Part shown: piece by piece, positions 1 to 9,510 of the stretch
Numbering within the stretch: position 1 is the stretch's first letter
Layout of the letters: every line of letters begins with the position of its first letter
NCBI GenBank assembly: GCA_016098155.1
Contig: JAAAJB010000056.1
Span: 1 to 64,000, forward strand
DNA from: Actinomortierella ambigua
Lineage: Eukaryota; Mortierellomycota; Mortierellomycetes; Mortierellales; Mortierellaceae
Length of the DNA stretch: 64,000 bases
Reading direction: 5' to 3'
Program-made: the position numbers and the translations under genes
The notes under the pieces: generated by a model
The model's database searches: none
What the model was told of the DNA's origin: nothing
The model's input: only the letters and a program-made list of their open reading frames with translations

Positions 1-358
1 CGTATCCCGCGGTAGTGTCCACAGAGGCCTTGGGCGGAGGCGTGTTCTTTGGGTTTTCTGGCCAGTCTCTGTGGCGGTGGCCTCTCGTCTTTGCGCTGGG
101 TTGGTTGGTTTGCAGTTCACTCTTCTCTCACTCTGTTCTCTCCTAGCTCCACCGTCTATGACCCCTCAACATTCACGCAATACCAAACATGCGTGAATCG
201 GTCCCCTCCACCCGAAGCCTGGCCCACCCTCCGGCGGTGCTTCCACAGCACCGCATATACGCAAAAAGGTATGCATGCTACTTGATGAACATGACAGACT
301 GTTTGATGACAATGAGGTTTGTATTCCTAATGCTCTTGCTTGCTGTCTATATCCCTAG

Positions 359-701
359 ATCCAAGTCTCAAAGAACTCCACCAAATCACCAAAACAACAC
401 CCAAATGCCACCGCCTTCCTCCCTTCCCCCAAATCGAACCACCGCCACTTGACCATATCCACCTCCATTCCTGCCTATCCGGCACTCCATTCCTGACTGC
501 TCGGCACCTCCACTTCTACTCATCCGGCACCCATGACACCCACAATACTCCAAAGAACCAAAGAAAAAGAAAGGGAAAAAAAGAACCCTTCCCACTACAC
601 AAGCTATCCAGCTCCCCCACACACTCAAACACAATCCACATCCTTCCGCGCTATCCTAATGACAATTCGGTCTGGCACTTGACCATTTCAGGCGTGTCAA
701 G
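359..701 (+). repeat. Module A, copy 1 (with A-rich tract)
   Basis: This block contains a segment reading C-TTCTAC-CATCCGG-ACCC followed by CACCCACAA-ACTCCAAA and then an A/G tract. The same order recurs at 3598-3690 inside block 3515-3888. The A/G tract is a diagnostic feature of all four A blocks (about 560-590, 1564-1592, 2743-2955 and 3640-3690). Confidence 0.55.
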
Positions 702-805
702 GTATGTACTCGAGGAAGAGTGGCAGGCGGATGAAATTGTGAAATGTCCAAACGGAAAGAACGTATGACTGACTCTCCTCATATTCTCCTTGACCATGTG
801 TGTAG

Positions 806-996
806 CCCATTAGCCTGCTCCTCGGCAAGGGCCAGCACTGGACGCACTTCAAAGCCTGGATGACCCAAGACCGCCGGGTCAAGTGGCAGGGGTGAAGAAC
901 CTGGGCCTGCCTGCATCATATGTATTGGCGCCCAGTCTTCCATGACCTCCAGCCACGCGACCGGGGACCACTCTCGCTGAACCTCTAAGATTTAAG
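806..996 (+). repeat. Module B, copy 1
   Basis: This block is clearly related to 1825-2017. Both share a central GGTCAAGTGG-type segment, then GAAGA, CTGCCTGC, TGGCGCCCAGTCTT and CACGCGACC-GGGACCA in the same order, and both end at an AAG|GTATG donor. Between the shared anchors the copies differ by small indels (4 nt between GTCAAG and GGCGCCCAG), so no single reading frame is kept across the block. In the frame reading V-K-W both copies stop at the same aligned TGA. Confidence 0.65.
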
Positions 997-1117
997 GTAT
1001 GGATCTTGATATTTGCTTGCTCTGTAATGAGTAGAATGAGTGGGAGCGAAGCGACATGTCGAAAGCGTTCTTTGCCAACATTTCTTTCCTTGCCAAACGT
1101 CTTCAATATCTGACTAG

Positions 1118-1228
1118 AACAATCTCATGTGCCTCACAAACAAGAGCCAACAACATCAACAGCGCATGAAGAGGAAGTTGGTCCCCAAGAACCAACTTGG
1201 TGGCAGCCACAGCCATAGAGGTTCCAAG
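1118..1228 (+). repeat. Module C, copy 1 (with its downstream intron)
   Basis: The end of this block (GGTGGC..CCACA..GAGG.GTTC.AAG) matches 2159-2268. The match continues into the following intervening sequence: both copies have GATGATGCACA-like and GTGAAA segments 60-80 nt after the donor. Similarity across exon and intron means the duplication happened at DNA level and carried splice sites with it. Confidence 0.55.
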
Positions 1229-1335
1229 GTACATTACATGCCCATGATGGACTTGGATGGTCAAGTGGATGATGCACAAGTGAAAAGTTTGATAGCTAAT
1301 CATATCTTCTATTTTTCTCCTCTGCCTTCTCGAAT

Positions 1336-1720
1336 AGCTCCTATTCGGCCCATCCAAAGGCCTTCACTGGACCTCCCGCCACCTAGCGGTCCCAAGCCTC
1401 GGTCATGCCCCTATACCACTCGCTCACAGCCCATCATGGTCACCACGGCCATCACTGCAACGCATATTGCGTCAAGGGGCATGGTCAGCATCCTCTACCA
1501 CACCAATCCCTACACAACACAACATACCACGACTCCCCATCACACAACACACTTCACACAACACAAAGAAAAGAAAAGAAAAAAAAACACCGCCCACACA
1601 CACACCAGTCAGTCTCTCCTCCTCTACACTACACCACAAACACATCATATGCAGCCGCATCCATCTCCCCTTCGTACCCTACAACCCAATTTCCAACACA
1701 GCCATCCAAGGTGTTCAAAG
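1336..1720 (+). repeat. Module A, copy 2
   Basis: It begins at the AATAG acceptor and shares CAAGGGGCATGGTC and neighbouring CAC-rich sequence with 2590-2630, then an AAAGAAAAG tract. Two donors are possible at the end, CCAAG|GTGTTC (1711) or CAAAG|GTACTT (1721). Confidence 0.5.
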
Positions 1721-1824
1721 GTACTTGTGCCAGAAGGACTTGCAGGTAGATGGAGCTGAACTGGACGTGAAGATGAAGAATGTTCATGGCTAACGGTCTC
1801 TTCTTGTTCTCCCTTATCCTCTAG

Positions 1825-2017
1825 CCCACTCTTCTCCTCATCCAGGGCTACTACCACTCCGTCTTTCTCACCTGGATGGCTCAAGGCTGCCAGGTCAAGT
1901 GGTGGGAATGAAGACTGTGGATCTGCCTGCCTGCTTCCTTGGCACTGGCGCCCAGTCTTCGGCGGCCTCCCAACACGCGACCAGGGACCAATACCACCAA
2001 GCCTCGGACACTCAAAG
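1825..2017 (+). repeat. Module B, copy 2
   Basis: Partner of 806-996. It begins after a CTCTAG acceptor and ends at CAAAG|GTATGA. The similarity covers most of the block at an estimated 60-70 percent by eye, which suggests an old duplication. Confidence 0.65.
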
Positions 2018-2158
2018 GTATGAATGGCATGTGATGTTCTATGAGGATGACCGGGCTGAATGCGCGGAGTTGTAGTATTGCGAAGCGGCCTTTGACTGAT
2101 GCCGACACTGCCTTCGTTTCTCAATGTCCCCTCTTGGATTCGATCATACTCTGGTTAG

Positions 2159-2268
2159 TTGCAATCCTCATACACCAAGAGAAGAAACAAGCATCAATAT
2201 CCACGCTCCAGTCCGAGGAATGGTCCTCAGCACCAAAGGTGGCTACCACAACCCGAGGGGGTTCAAAG
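2159..2268 (+). repeat. Module C, copy 2 (with its downstream intron)
   Basis: Partner of 1118-1228. It starts after a GGTTAG acceptor, ends at TTCAAAG|GTATGG, and is followed by the related intron ending in CGCTTAG at 2406. Confidence 0.55.
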
Positions 2269-2406
2269 GTATGGTACATTTCCACGAGAAGCATGCAGCG
2301 GATTGACTTTGTCACACAGATGACACATGCACAGGTGAAAGGCGTCTCATACTGACATTATCTTCTCGCTCTGGCCCACCTTGGACATATTTACCACCTC
2401 GCTTAG

Positions 2407-3186
2407 ATCAAGAGCTGGCTTCTGACCTGGTCCGATACCAGTCTACGAGTAACTCTACTCTCGTATACGAAGGTCTATGCCAAACCCCCCTCGAACCACC
2501 ATTCGGTCCTCAAGTCACGGCCATGCCCTGACGCCTCACGCCAATATTTGCGAAGGCCAAAATCCATCCTTCCCGCGGTTGATTCTGCGGCCAAGGGGCA
2601 TGGTCTATGCACTGTGCAGCACCTCAATTCTCACCTCACCTTCCCATCAAAGACAATCCACGCGAAGCCACTACCACACTACTCTTTGCCTTCTTCGCAC
2701 CTGCACAGTGCATGAAAAACCAACTCCACGACCAACCATCCAAAAAAAGAAAGAAAAGAAAAAGAAACAAAAGAAACAAAAGAAACAAAAGAAAAAAAGA
2801 AAAAAAGAAAAAAAGAAGAAGGAAGAAAAGAAAAAGAAGAAAAAGAAGAAAAAGAAGAAAAAAAGAAAAGAAAAGAAGAGAAGAAGAAAAGAAGAAAGAA
2901 ATAAGAAAAGAAAAGAAAAAGGAAGAAAGGAAGAAAGAAAAGAAAAGAAAAAGAACAAGAGCTACCACCACAACAACCATAACTACCACTCTACTATCAT
3001 CACCATCTATATCAACCATCCTCCTTCTCAAACCATACTCTTGCCCGTCGGGCACCTCCACTACACCAACAGCACTTCAAACAATCAAAAAAAAAACAAT
3101 AACCAACAGCGCTAGCTACCAGTAGGCGCAGCCCGTTCATGCGGGCTTTCTTCAAGCAAGGCATATGCTGTCTTGAGCTTCAAAAG
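2407..3186 (+). repeat. Module A, copy 3, with expanded purine tract
   Basis: This is the longest block of the array. Its length is explained by about 210 nt of AAAGAAAAAGAAG-type sequence at 2743-2955, a local expansion of the short A/G tract found in the other A blocks. The block ends at TTCAAAAG|GTATGT. An internal weak donor (GAAG|GTCTAT at 2471) could split it. Confidence 0.45.
2743..2955 (+). repeat. Polypurine (A/G) tract
   Basis: About 210 nt made almost only of A and G in units such as AAAGAAA and AAGAAG, with pyrimidines nearly absent on the + strand. Such a tract could form triplex or affect nucleosomes. It sits inside module A copy 3. Confidence 0.9.
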
Positions 3187-3514
3187 GTATGTGCTAGAAG
3201 CGCCAGTGTATGGAACATGTAATCCTGTTAATTAGATGACAAGTTCATGACTAAACAGCTTACTTTGCTTCCTTGTGTTGTTGCCTAGGCCACATCTACC
3301 GCCTCGATTCCAGTCATTAAGACACTCGCGGGTCGGCTTCGCTGAAACAAGACAGCTGGGGGACCATTCTTTCTCATGCTTGATCACACAAAGGTATGGT
3401 GTTTGGTGAATGAGGTTAGGAGTGAGTCTGGTGGACTGGATGATACATTTGTGTGCTGAATGACCCTCGACTGACATGATGCCTTTTGATATACTCCATC
3501 TTCTTCCTGAATAG

Positions 3515-3888
3515 AACATTACACACGATGCACAAAGCATGACACAAGAACAACCCCACTTCAACAAACCACCACCACATTGCTATCCCCATGTCCGCTT
3601 CTACCCATCCGGTACCCCACTGCACCCACAACACTCCAAAAAATCAAAGCAAAAGAAAAAAAGAAAAAAAGAACAGGAGCCACGGTCACGAATACCACCG
3701 TCATTACTCCACCTATGCCAACCACTCTCCTCTTCAAAACGAAACCACCACTACAATACTATCTCCCTCTCTACTCCAACACTCCAACAAACAAACAAAG
3801 CAGAACACAAACACGGACATAAGCAAAAAATAAAAAATAATATATTAAAACAAAGAAATAAGACCAACTAACAGCGCCAGCAAATTAT
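3515..3888 (+). repeat. Module A, copy 4 (last recognisable block)
   Basis: It follows an AATAG acceptor and matches module A copy 1 over the CATCCGG..ACCC..CACAA.ACTCCAAA segment and the A/G tract. It ends near a GTATGTG donor at 3889. No further block was recognised to the right, where RAD54B upstream sequence begins. Confidence 0.5.
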
Positions 3889-4677
3889 GTATGTGTTTGT
3901 GAGAAGGAGAGAAAGAGAGAGGACAAGATGGATAGAGGAATGCTACTCATTGTATCGACTAGGCTGTGGGTCGGCTCTGTATGGGACAACCTTGTTAGAG
4001 GCAACGAATAAGTTTGCAGAGAAGCACCTTTCTGGCAACGAATAAGAGAATTCGAGCTCCGATGGCGAAAGAGGGGTGGCAACAAATACAGCCTGTCCAC
4101 GTTAACGTCAACGTCGATCTTGGACGCCTGCAGCCACTCGCTTGGTCTCGCCCCACCCTGTGGGCGAGAACTGTGTCTTTTGCGGCTTGAGAGAGAGCAA
4201 GAAATAGGAAAGACTAAGCTGTCTGGCTACAGAAGCAAGGAATGCTGGAGCCCGACCTAGAAACGATGTGATATGACCTTGGAGTACAGGATCCGCACCA
4301 CAGCTACACACTGCAGAAATCAACAAGTGAACCAATGCAGCGGCAGCGGCAAGTCCAACAGCATCTTGCAGGCGCACCCAGATATTAAGCGACGTCCAGG
4401 CGGGTAGCGGCAGCCATGCTCTACCCTTTCGTCGACGTCGTCGTCGTCGCTCAACTTGAGGTCTGGCGGTTTCAGCTCTTCAGGCCCCGTCGACAACAAC
4501 TGAGGGACGACCGTCGATGATCATGACTCCTTCCAGCCAGGGGCTCAATCTGTACCAGGAGTCCCTGGGAAATAATCTTGTAGTGGCGCAGCGCCATAAG
4601 ACAGTTCGTATGAGAGAGAGAGCGAAAGTCCCTGGGTGATCACTGTTCTTTCCCCACACCCTTCATGAACATTCAGA
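3889..4677. promoter_or_regulatory. Upstream region of the RAD54B gene
   Basis: No supported gene. It holds mixed sequence including a (GTC)n-like run near 4427-4449 (cgtcgacgtcgtcgtcgtcg). Short frames on either strand lack splice or protein-family support. It should contain the RAD54B promoter and 5' leader. Confidence 0.45.
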
Positions 4678-7600
4678 ATGCGTAAGGCCCTTGCACCTTC
4701 GCAGATGAAAAGGAAATCGAGATTGCCAGCCGAGGATGTCATTGAGGCATCGTTGGCCGTTTCTCCGAATGGCACCAACACCAATTGTGTTTCCACAGGG
4801 TTGGTGGCAAAAAAGTCCATTCAGGTGCCGCGTGGCATTCACAGACCAGCCCCATTCAAGGCTCCATTCAAGGCTCCATTCAAGTCACCTCTCAAAGCAC
4901 CAATGCCGTCGTCTGCTTCAGCCGCTTCCTCTAGCAATGGCCAAATGGTACACACTGTGCCAGCTGTAGAGGCAGCTGCAGCTAAAGGGAACTCGGTTCC
5001 TTCCGTCACACCAGCGCCCAAAGATAAAGACAGGGGCCAAGACGTGAGCATGTCGGCAGAGCCAGCTCCAACCTTTAAGCGCATCAAACTATCCACATCG
5101 ACAATCCACCCGACCAACACGTTTCGATCGCCCTTGCTGGGAGCCAAGTCCCCCTCAGGCTTAGTGGAGGCCATTCCGAAGGAACCAATGGATCTCTCAA
5201 CTGATGCCCCGAGCACGTCAGGATTTGATAATTGCTTCAGTGTGATGTGGTACGGACGTTTACAACTGTTCTTCAATGAAAAAAAAACTCGAACCTCTCT
5301 ACATTATACTAAGAACACGTGTCTTTATCAATACAGGAGAAAAAAGACGAACAAGAAGCATCACACATGGGATGATGATGGTATGTCTATTTGGTTTTCT
5401 TCGACAAACCTGCATTTTACAACGGGTGCCTTTGATTGTGGTCGCTAACTTGTCGCCATTCTTTCAAGGTGTGCTACTCATTCGAGGGACAACCGGAGTA
5501 CTCAAGGACATGCAAGGCAAAGAGTAAGGAGCCTTGTGCAGAAGTGTAGGTGCAACATAGCTGTAAGGTCGTATGACTTACATGATCGCTTTTCCTCAAT
5601 AGTGTCGCAAAGGGAATGATCGGAACACCCAACGACGTACAACCTGGCAACGAAATCTCATTTTGTGGTCGTGTCGTGGAGGTAAGCTTTCTAATAACTT
5701 TCGATGTGGTACACCTCTTTTTGGGTGACGATCAACAACTGACCTGTTGTTCTAGATCGTGTCCATAGTGCCCATGGAGGACTTTAGGCGTGGTCGTTGC
5801 TTCATGGCATCAATGTCTTCAGTAGCCTCGACACCGACTCCTCAATCGATAGCCACGCCAAAATTTAACAAGAAGCATACTCTTGCGGTCACGCAACAGC
5901 ATACAGAAGAAGTTCCGAAGACTTTCAGCCCACAGCCTCGACACAGCCCTGATACCCCTAATGCTATTGTAATGCCTCGCCCTTCTGCAGACCACCCGCG
6001 TCAAAAGGGCCGAAACAGTACCAAAAGAGTGCCTGGATCGAGTGGTATTGTTGATGTGGTGGTTGATCCGGTCCTTGGCCAGCACCTGCGCCCACACCAA
6101 AAGGAGGGAGTCAGGTTTCTCTACGAGTGTATGATGCAGCTTAAGGAGAACGTTCATGGCCAAGGGGCCATCCTTGCGGACGAGATGGGCCTTGGCAAAA
6201 CACTGCAAACCATCACACTGCTTTGGACGCTGCTCAAGCAAAGCCCATTCTACGAAGAGGAAAAGGCTGTCATCAAGCGGGCCTTGATCGTATGTCCAGC
6301 ATCGCTGATCTTGGTAGGTTTTGACTGCGAGACTACTCAATGGATAGTTAATTCTGACAGCGAGGCTTTTTCCAGTCCTAATTTAAGCTTATTCATTATG
6401 TTTTGCCTGACGACTTTACTGAAATATGTACCATGACTAGAATTGGAAGCGAGAATTTAAGAAATGGCTCGGGGATGAGCGCTTAAAAGTGTTTGCTGTA
6501 GACGCGAAATCGACGCTGACAGACTTTACCTTGGGGCGTGTGTACCCTGTTATGATCATCGGCTATGAGAAAGTAAGTTTATAGGACCGTCTTCCATGTT
6601 TTTTCTTTTTTTGTTTGAGAGTGGAACACTCTACTTACCACATCGTTGTACGCCCATAGCTTCGCATGGTGCAGGAGGAGCTTAAGAGTGCAGCATTTGA
6701 TATTGTTATTTGTGATGAAGGCCATCGTCTGAAGACCTCGAATATTAAGACAGCACAGGCAATCCGGTCGCTTCCGACACGTCGTCGGATCATTCTCAGT
6801 GGTACCCCTATCCAGAATGATCTGGGCGAGTTTTTCAGTATGATTGATTTTGTCAATCCAGGGCTCTTTGAGAGCTACAGTGCGTTTAAGCGGCTTTTCG
6901 AGGATCCAATTGTTCGATCGCGCCAGCCCGGTTGCTCTATTGCCGAAGCGGATCTGGGGAAAGAGCGGTCTCTCGAGGTTAGTACCTCTATCTCTCTCAC
7001 TTGAAACCTGATGCAAGTTCTGAATACCTTACTCACTCATCCTATTCCCTTTTGCTGTTTTTTTTTTTTAGCTCACAAATATTACAAGGCAGTTCATTCT
7101 TCGACGATCTGCCAACGTCAATTATGAATATCTCCCAGCAAGAAGTATGACAGATAGCCCATCTTTCACGGAATGTGTGGATGCATCGCAATGGAAACCT
7201 ACAGCTTACCAAGCAAACGTATCGATTGTTCTGTCGAATAGCTGACTTGGTGGTGTTCTGTCCACCCTCAAATCTACAAGCAAAGTTGTATCGCCGTATA
7301 ATAAGCTCGTCTTTCTTGAAAAGCTGTTTTTCGTCAGACAGCAGCCGTCATCTCACTTGCATCACAGCTCTACGCCAGCTCTGCAATTCCTCGCTATTAA
7401 TCAAGGAGCAAATTGAGGTATGTGATACACACCCACAGTGTGGGGGACAGGCAGCATGTTGAATTCTATGAATCATTTCCTAACGGCATCTCGCCTAACT
7501 TTTGCTGATGTTGCTCAGGCGCGAGAAAATATGACATCCGAAAGCTTGTTCGACGGGCTTGCAGATCTCTTGCCTGAAATCGAGGAAGAGCAGATCAGCC

Positions 7601-9121
7601 CTTTCCAAGGGGGAAAGCTCCGGTTCGTGAGTCAGTTTCTAGAAGTGATCAAGTCGCAAACTACGGAAAGAGTTGTCTTGGTCTCGAGCTTCACACAAAC
7701 ATTAGACATTCTCCAGAAGCTTTGCGAGTCGTGTGGCTACGGGTTTTATCGGTTGGATGGGTAAGTACAAGTCGATGCAGTGCTACGGGGTTACTCTGCA
7801 TTTCTTTTTGTTGGTTCCGTGGATTGGCAATCCATCTGATATATTACTTCCATCCGCCTCTATTCAGCTCTACTCCAACTGCAAAGAGACAAGAGTATGT
7901 CGAAAAGTTCAACGCTAAAACCCGCGACAAGTGTAAGTATATATATATATATATATATATATTTGTATGTTGAATGGTAATGAGAGATCAAGCTCAAGTC
8001 TGACGCCTTTTAAACCTTGTCGTCTTAGTCGTGTTCCTTCTGAGCGCCAAGTCAGGTGGGGTTGGCCTGAATCTCGTGGGTGCCTCCAGGCTAGTTCTCT
8101 TTGACGTTGACTGGAACCCAAGCGTAGATCAGCAAGCCATGGCTAGAATCCATCGCGATGGCCAAGACCGCAATGTTTTTGTATATCGACTTTTGTCGTA
8201 CGTTATTCCTTGCATTGCCGAAACAGAGGGGGGGGGGCGAAGCAGGTGCCAAGGAGGTGTCGATGAGTTGCTAACCGTTCCCGATTTTGCCATCCTATGA
8301 TAGGACTGGTACGATTGAAGAAAAGATTTTTCAGCGGCAGTTGACCAAAATTGGCTTGAGCGATGCTCTGATGGTACGTGGTTTTCTTGACACTGTAATG
8401 AAGGCGTTTGATGATATGCGAGTGTTTTTTTTTTCTCTTTAAAGCCCTTACTCAGCTGCATTGTTACTATTTGAACACACATATCTCTGTTACACAGGAC
8501 GACAAGGCTGAGGAGGTCAACAAGTTTACAACTGAGCAACTGAAGGATCTTTTCACGTTCCACGAGCATGACAATTGCCAGACACACTCCCTGCTCGGCT
8601 GCGACTGCGTCGACTCGCTCTCGGCAGGAGAATCGTTGTCTCACCAGTCGCTATCAAGGAGGTCCAGCAGTGCCTTGAGTGACCGTGCAGCGGCAGAGCG
8701 CGCTCAGAAGGAGCTGCGAGAATGGGCACACTATAATGTCCAGGATTGGGCAGCTTCTCCTACGCAGGCTCAAGTTGACGCTGTGGACCAGGACGAACGT
8801 GCAAAGGCAGCGGCGACGGAGTTTGCAAGCAAGGATCGAGTGCTCTGGAAGGTCATCGAGCGTGATCACCAGCTTCAGCGGCAGCAGCAGCAGCAGGAGC
8901 AGTCGCTTGTTTTGCCCAAGGACACGTGCGGTCCTGACGACTCTGGCGAAGAAGAGGGCCCAAGGGAGAGCTCTTCTGTGTCTCGCTCAATGTCGGCATC
9001 GGGATCAGCAACAACGGCAACAACATCATCATCGGTATCCTCGTTGTCTATGTGTCCGGCAGCTCTTCCTGTCAACTATCGCGGAATCACGACCTTTCTG
9101 TTTGTCAAGCAGTTGAAATAA
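4678..9121 (+). CDS. RAD54B: RAD54B/Rdh54-type SNF2 DNA translocase
   Basis: Swi2/Snf2 ATPase that acts with Rad51/Dmc1 in homologous recombination, in the nucleus. Fourteen exons: 4678-5249, 5337-5380, 5469-5523, 5603-5681, 5756-6313, 6441-6572, 6660-6977, 7072-7144, 7242-7417, 7519-7760, 7868-7932, 8029-8197, 8304-8373, 8498-9121; every phase closes, giving about 1058 aa. The start MRKALAPSQ resembles that of vertebrate RAD54B. The RAD54B-specific N-terminal module (FSVMW, then [10 protein letters not shown], ending RRGRCF) lies at residues 180-265. Walker A DEMGLGKT is near 391-399, the Walker B equivalent DEGH near 499, followed by SGTPIQN. Helicase half two has [13 protein letters not shown] and ARIHRDGQ, then a His/Cys-rich end ([14 protein letters not shown]) typical of Rad54 proteins. 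The last 150 residues are Q/S-rich. Three FKAP/FKSP repeats lie near residues 60-75. The alternative is RAD54 itself, but the N-terminal module favours RAD54B. Confidence 0.93.
7938..7962. repeat. (TA)n microsatellite at an intron donor
   Basis: A run of alternating TA directly after GTAAG of RAD54B intron 11 (intron 7933-8028). The repeat begins at about intron position +6. Confidence 0.9.
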
Positions 9122-9510
9122 AGTAATTGTCAAGTCCCCGGCCAAAAAGAAAACTGGGGATCTGGGAAAGGTAAGAGAGAGAGGGAGGGGGGTGGGGAAA
9201 GGGAGGGCACACACGCAAAAAAAAAGGGTGTCTGGGCAAAGAATGAGAAAAGGGCTGTGTGTGTGTGGTCAAAGTTTTTTTTTTGTCCCTCAGTGCTTCT
9301 CTCCTCTCTCACTCTCTCTTGTGTGCGTCCCCCTCTGCCCATTGTTTCTCCCCTCTTCCCCCCTCTCCCTCATTCCCCGTCCGTCGTCTCCGTCTACTTC
9401 TTCCTGTTGTCGTTGTTCTACCTCTCTCTCTCTTCTTTCTTCCTCTGCCATCTCATCTTGCCAGCAACCAAAGTCTGGGAACAGTTCTCCCACACCCCTC
9501 CACACATACA
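9122..9510 (+). promoter_or_regulatory. RAD54B/Furry intergenic leader, pyrimidine-rich
   Basis: No gene. 9170-9200 is GA-rich, and 9290-9460 is a long CT tract leading to the Furry start. A donor-like GGTAAGAGAG at 9171 and an acceptor TTGCCAG at 9464 could frame a 294-nt 5' UTR intron, which is inference only. Frames read through the CT tract give Leu/Ser/Phe/Pro runs that are composition artefacts. Confidence 0.45.

Larger units (their letters stand above)
147..3888 (+). other. Tandem array of spliced exon-like modules (possible lncRNA or decayed gene)
   Basis: Ten blocks are each preceded by a TAG acceptor and followed by an AAG|GTATG-like donor, all on the + strand: 147-268, 359-701, 806-996, 1118-1228, 1336-1720, 1825-2017, 2159-2268, 2407-3186, 3289-3393 and 3515-3888. 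The nine intervals between them are 90-141 nt, the intron size used by the real genes in this window. The blocks fall into families repeated in the order A-B-C (A at 359, 1336, 2407, 3515). No long reading frame runs through the blocks, and the B copies carry a stop at the same aligned place. I infer a transcribed, spliced tandem array, either non-coding or the remains of a repetitive gene. It may extend beyond the left edge of the window. Confidence 0.5.

Noticed and set aside
2477..3125. Lys-rich frames of 170-210 codons
   Set aside because: They are readings of the A/G tract in several frames at once, with no constraint visible.
3129..3145. Small hairpin (GCCCG..CGGGC) resembling a bacterial terminator
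   Set aside because: Stem of about 5 bp only, and this is a eukaryotic context.
4108..4377. Minus-strand 89-codon frame with hydrophobic start
   Set aside because: Lies in the RAD54B upstream region with no splice partner or family resemblance; judged chance.
9259..9510. Upstream extension of the Furry frame (Leu/Ser/Pro-rich)
   Set aside because: It is a translation of the CT-rich leader; the ATG at 9511 gives a better start.
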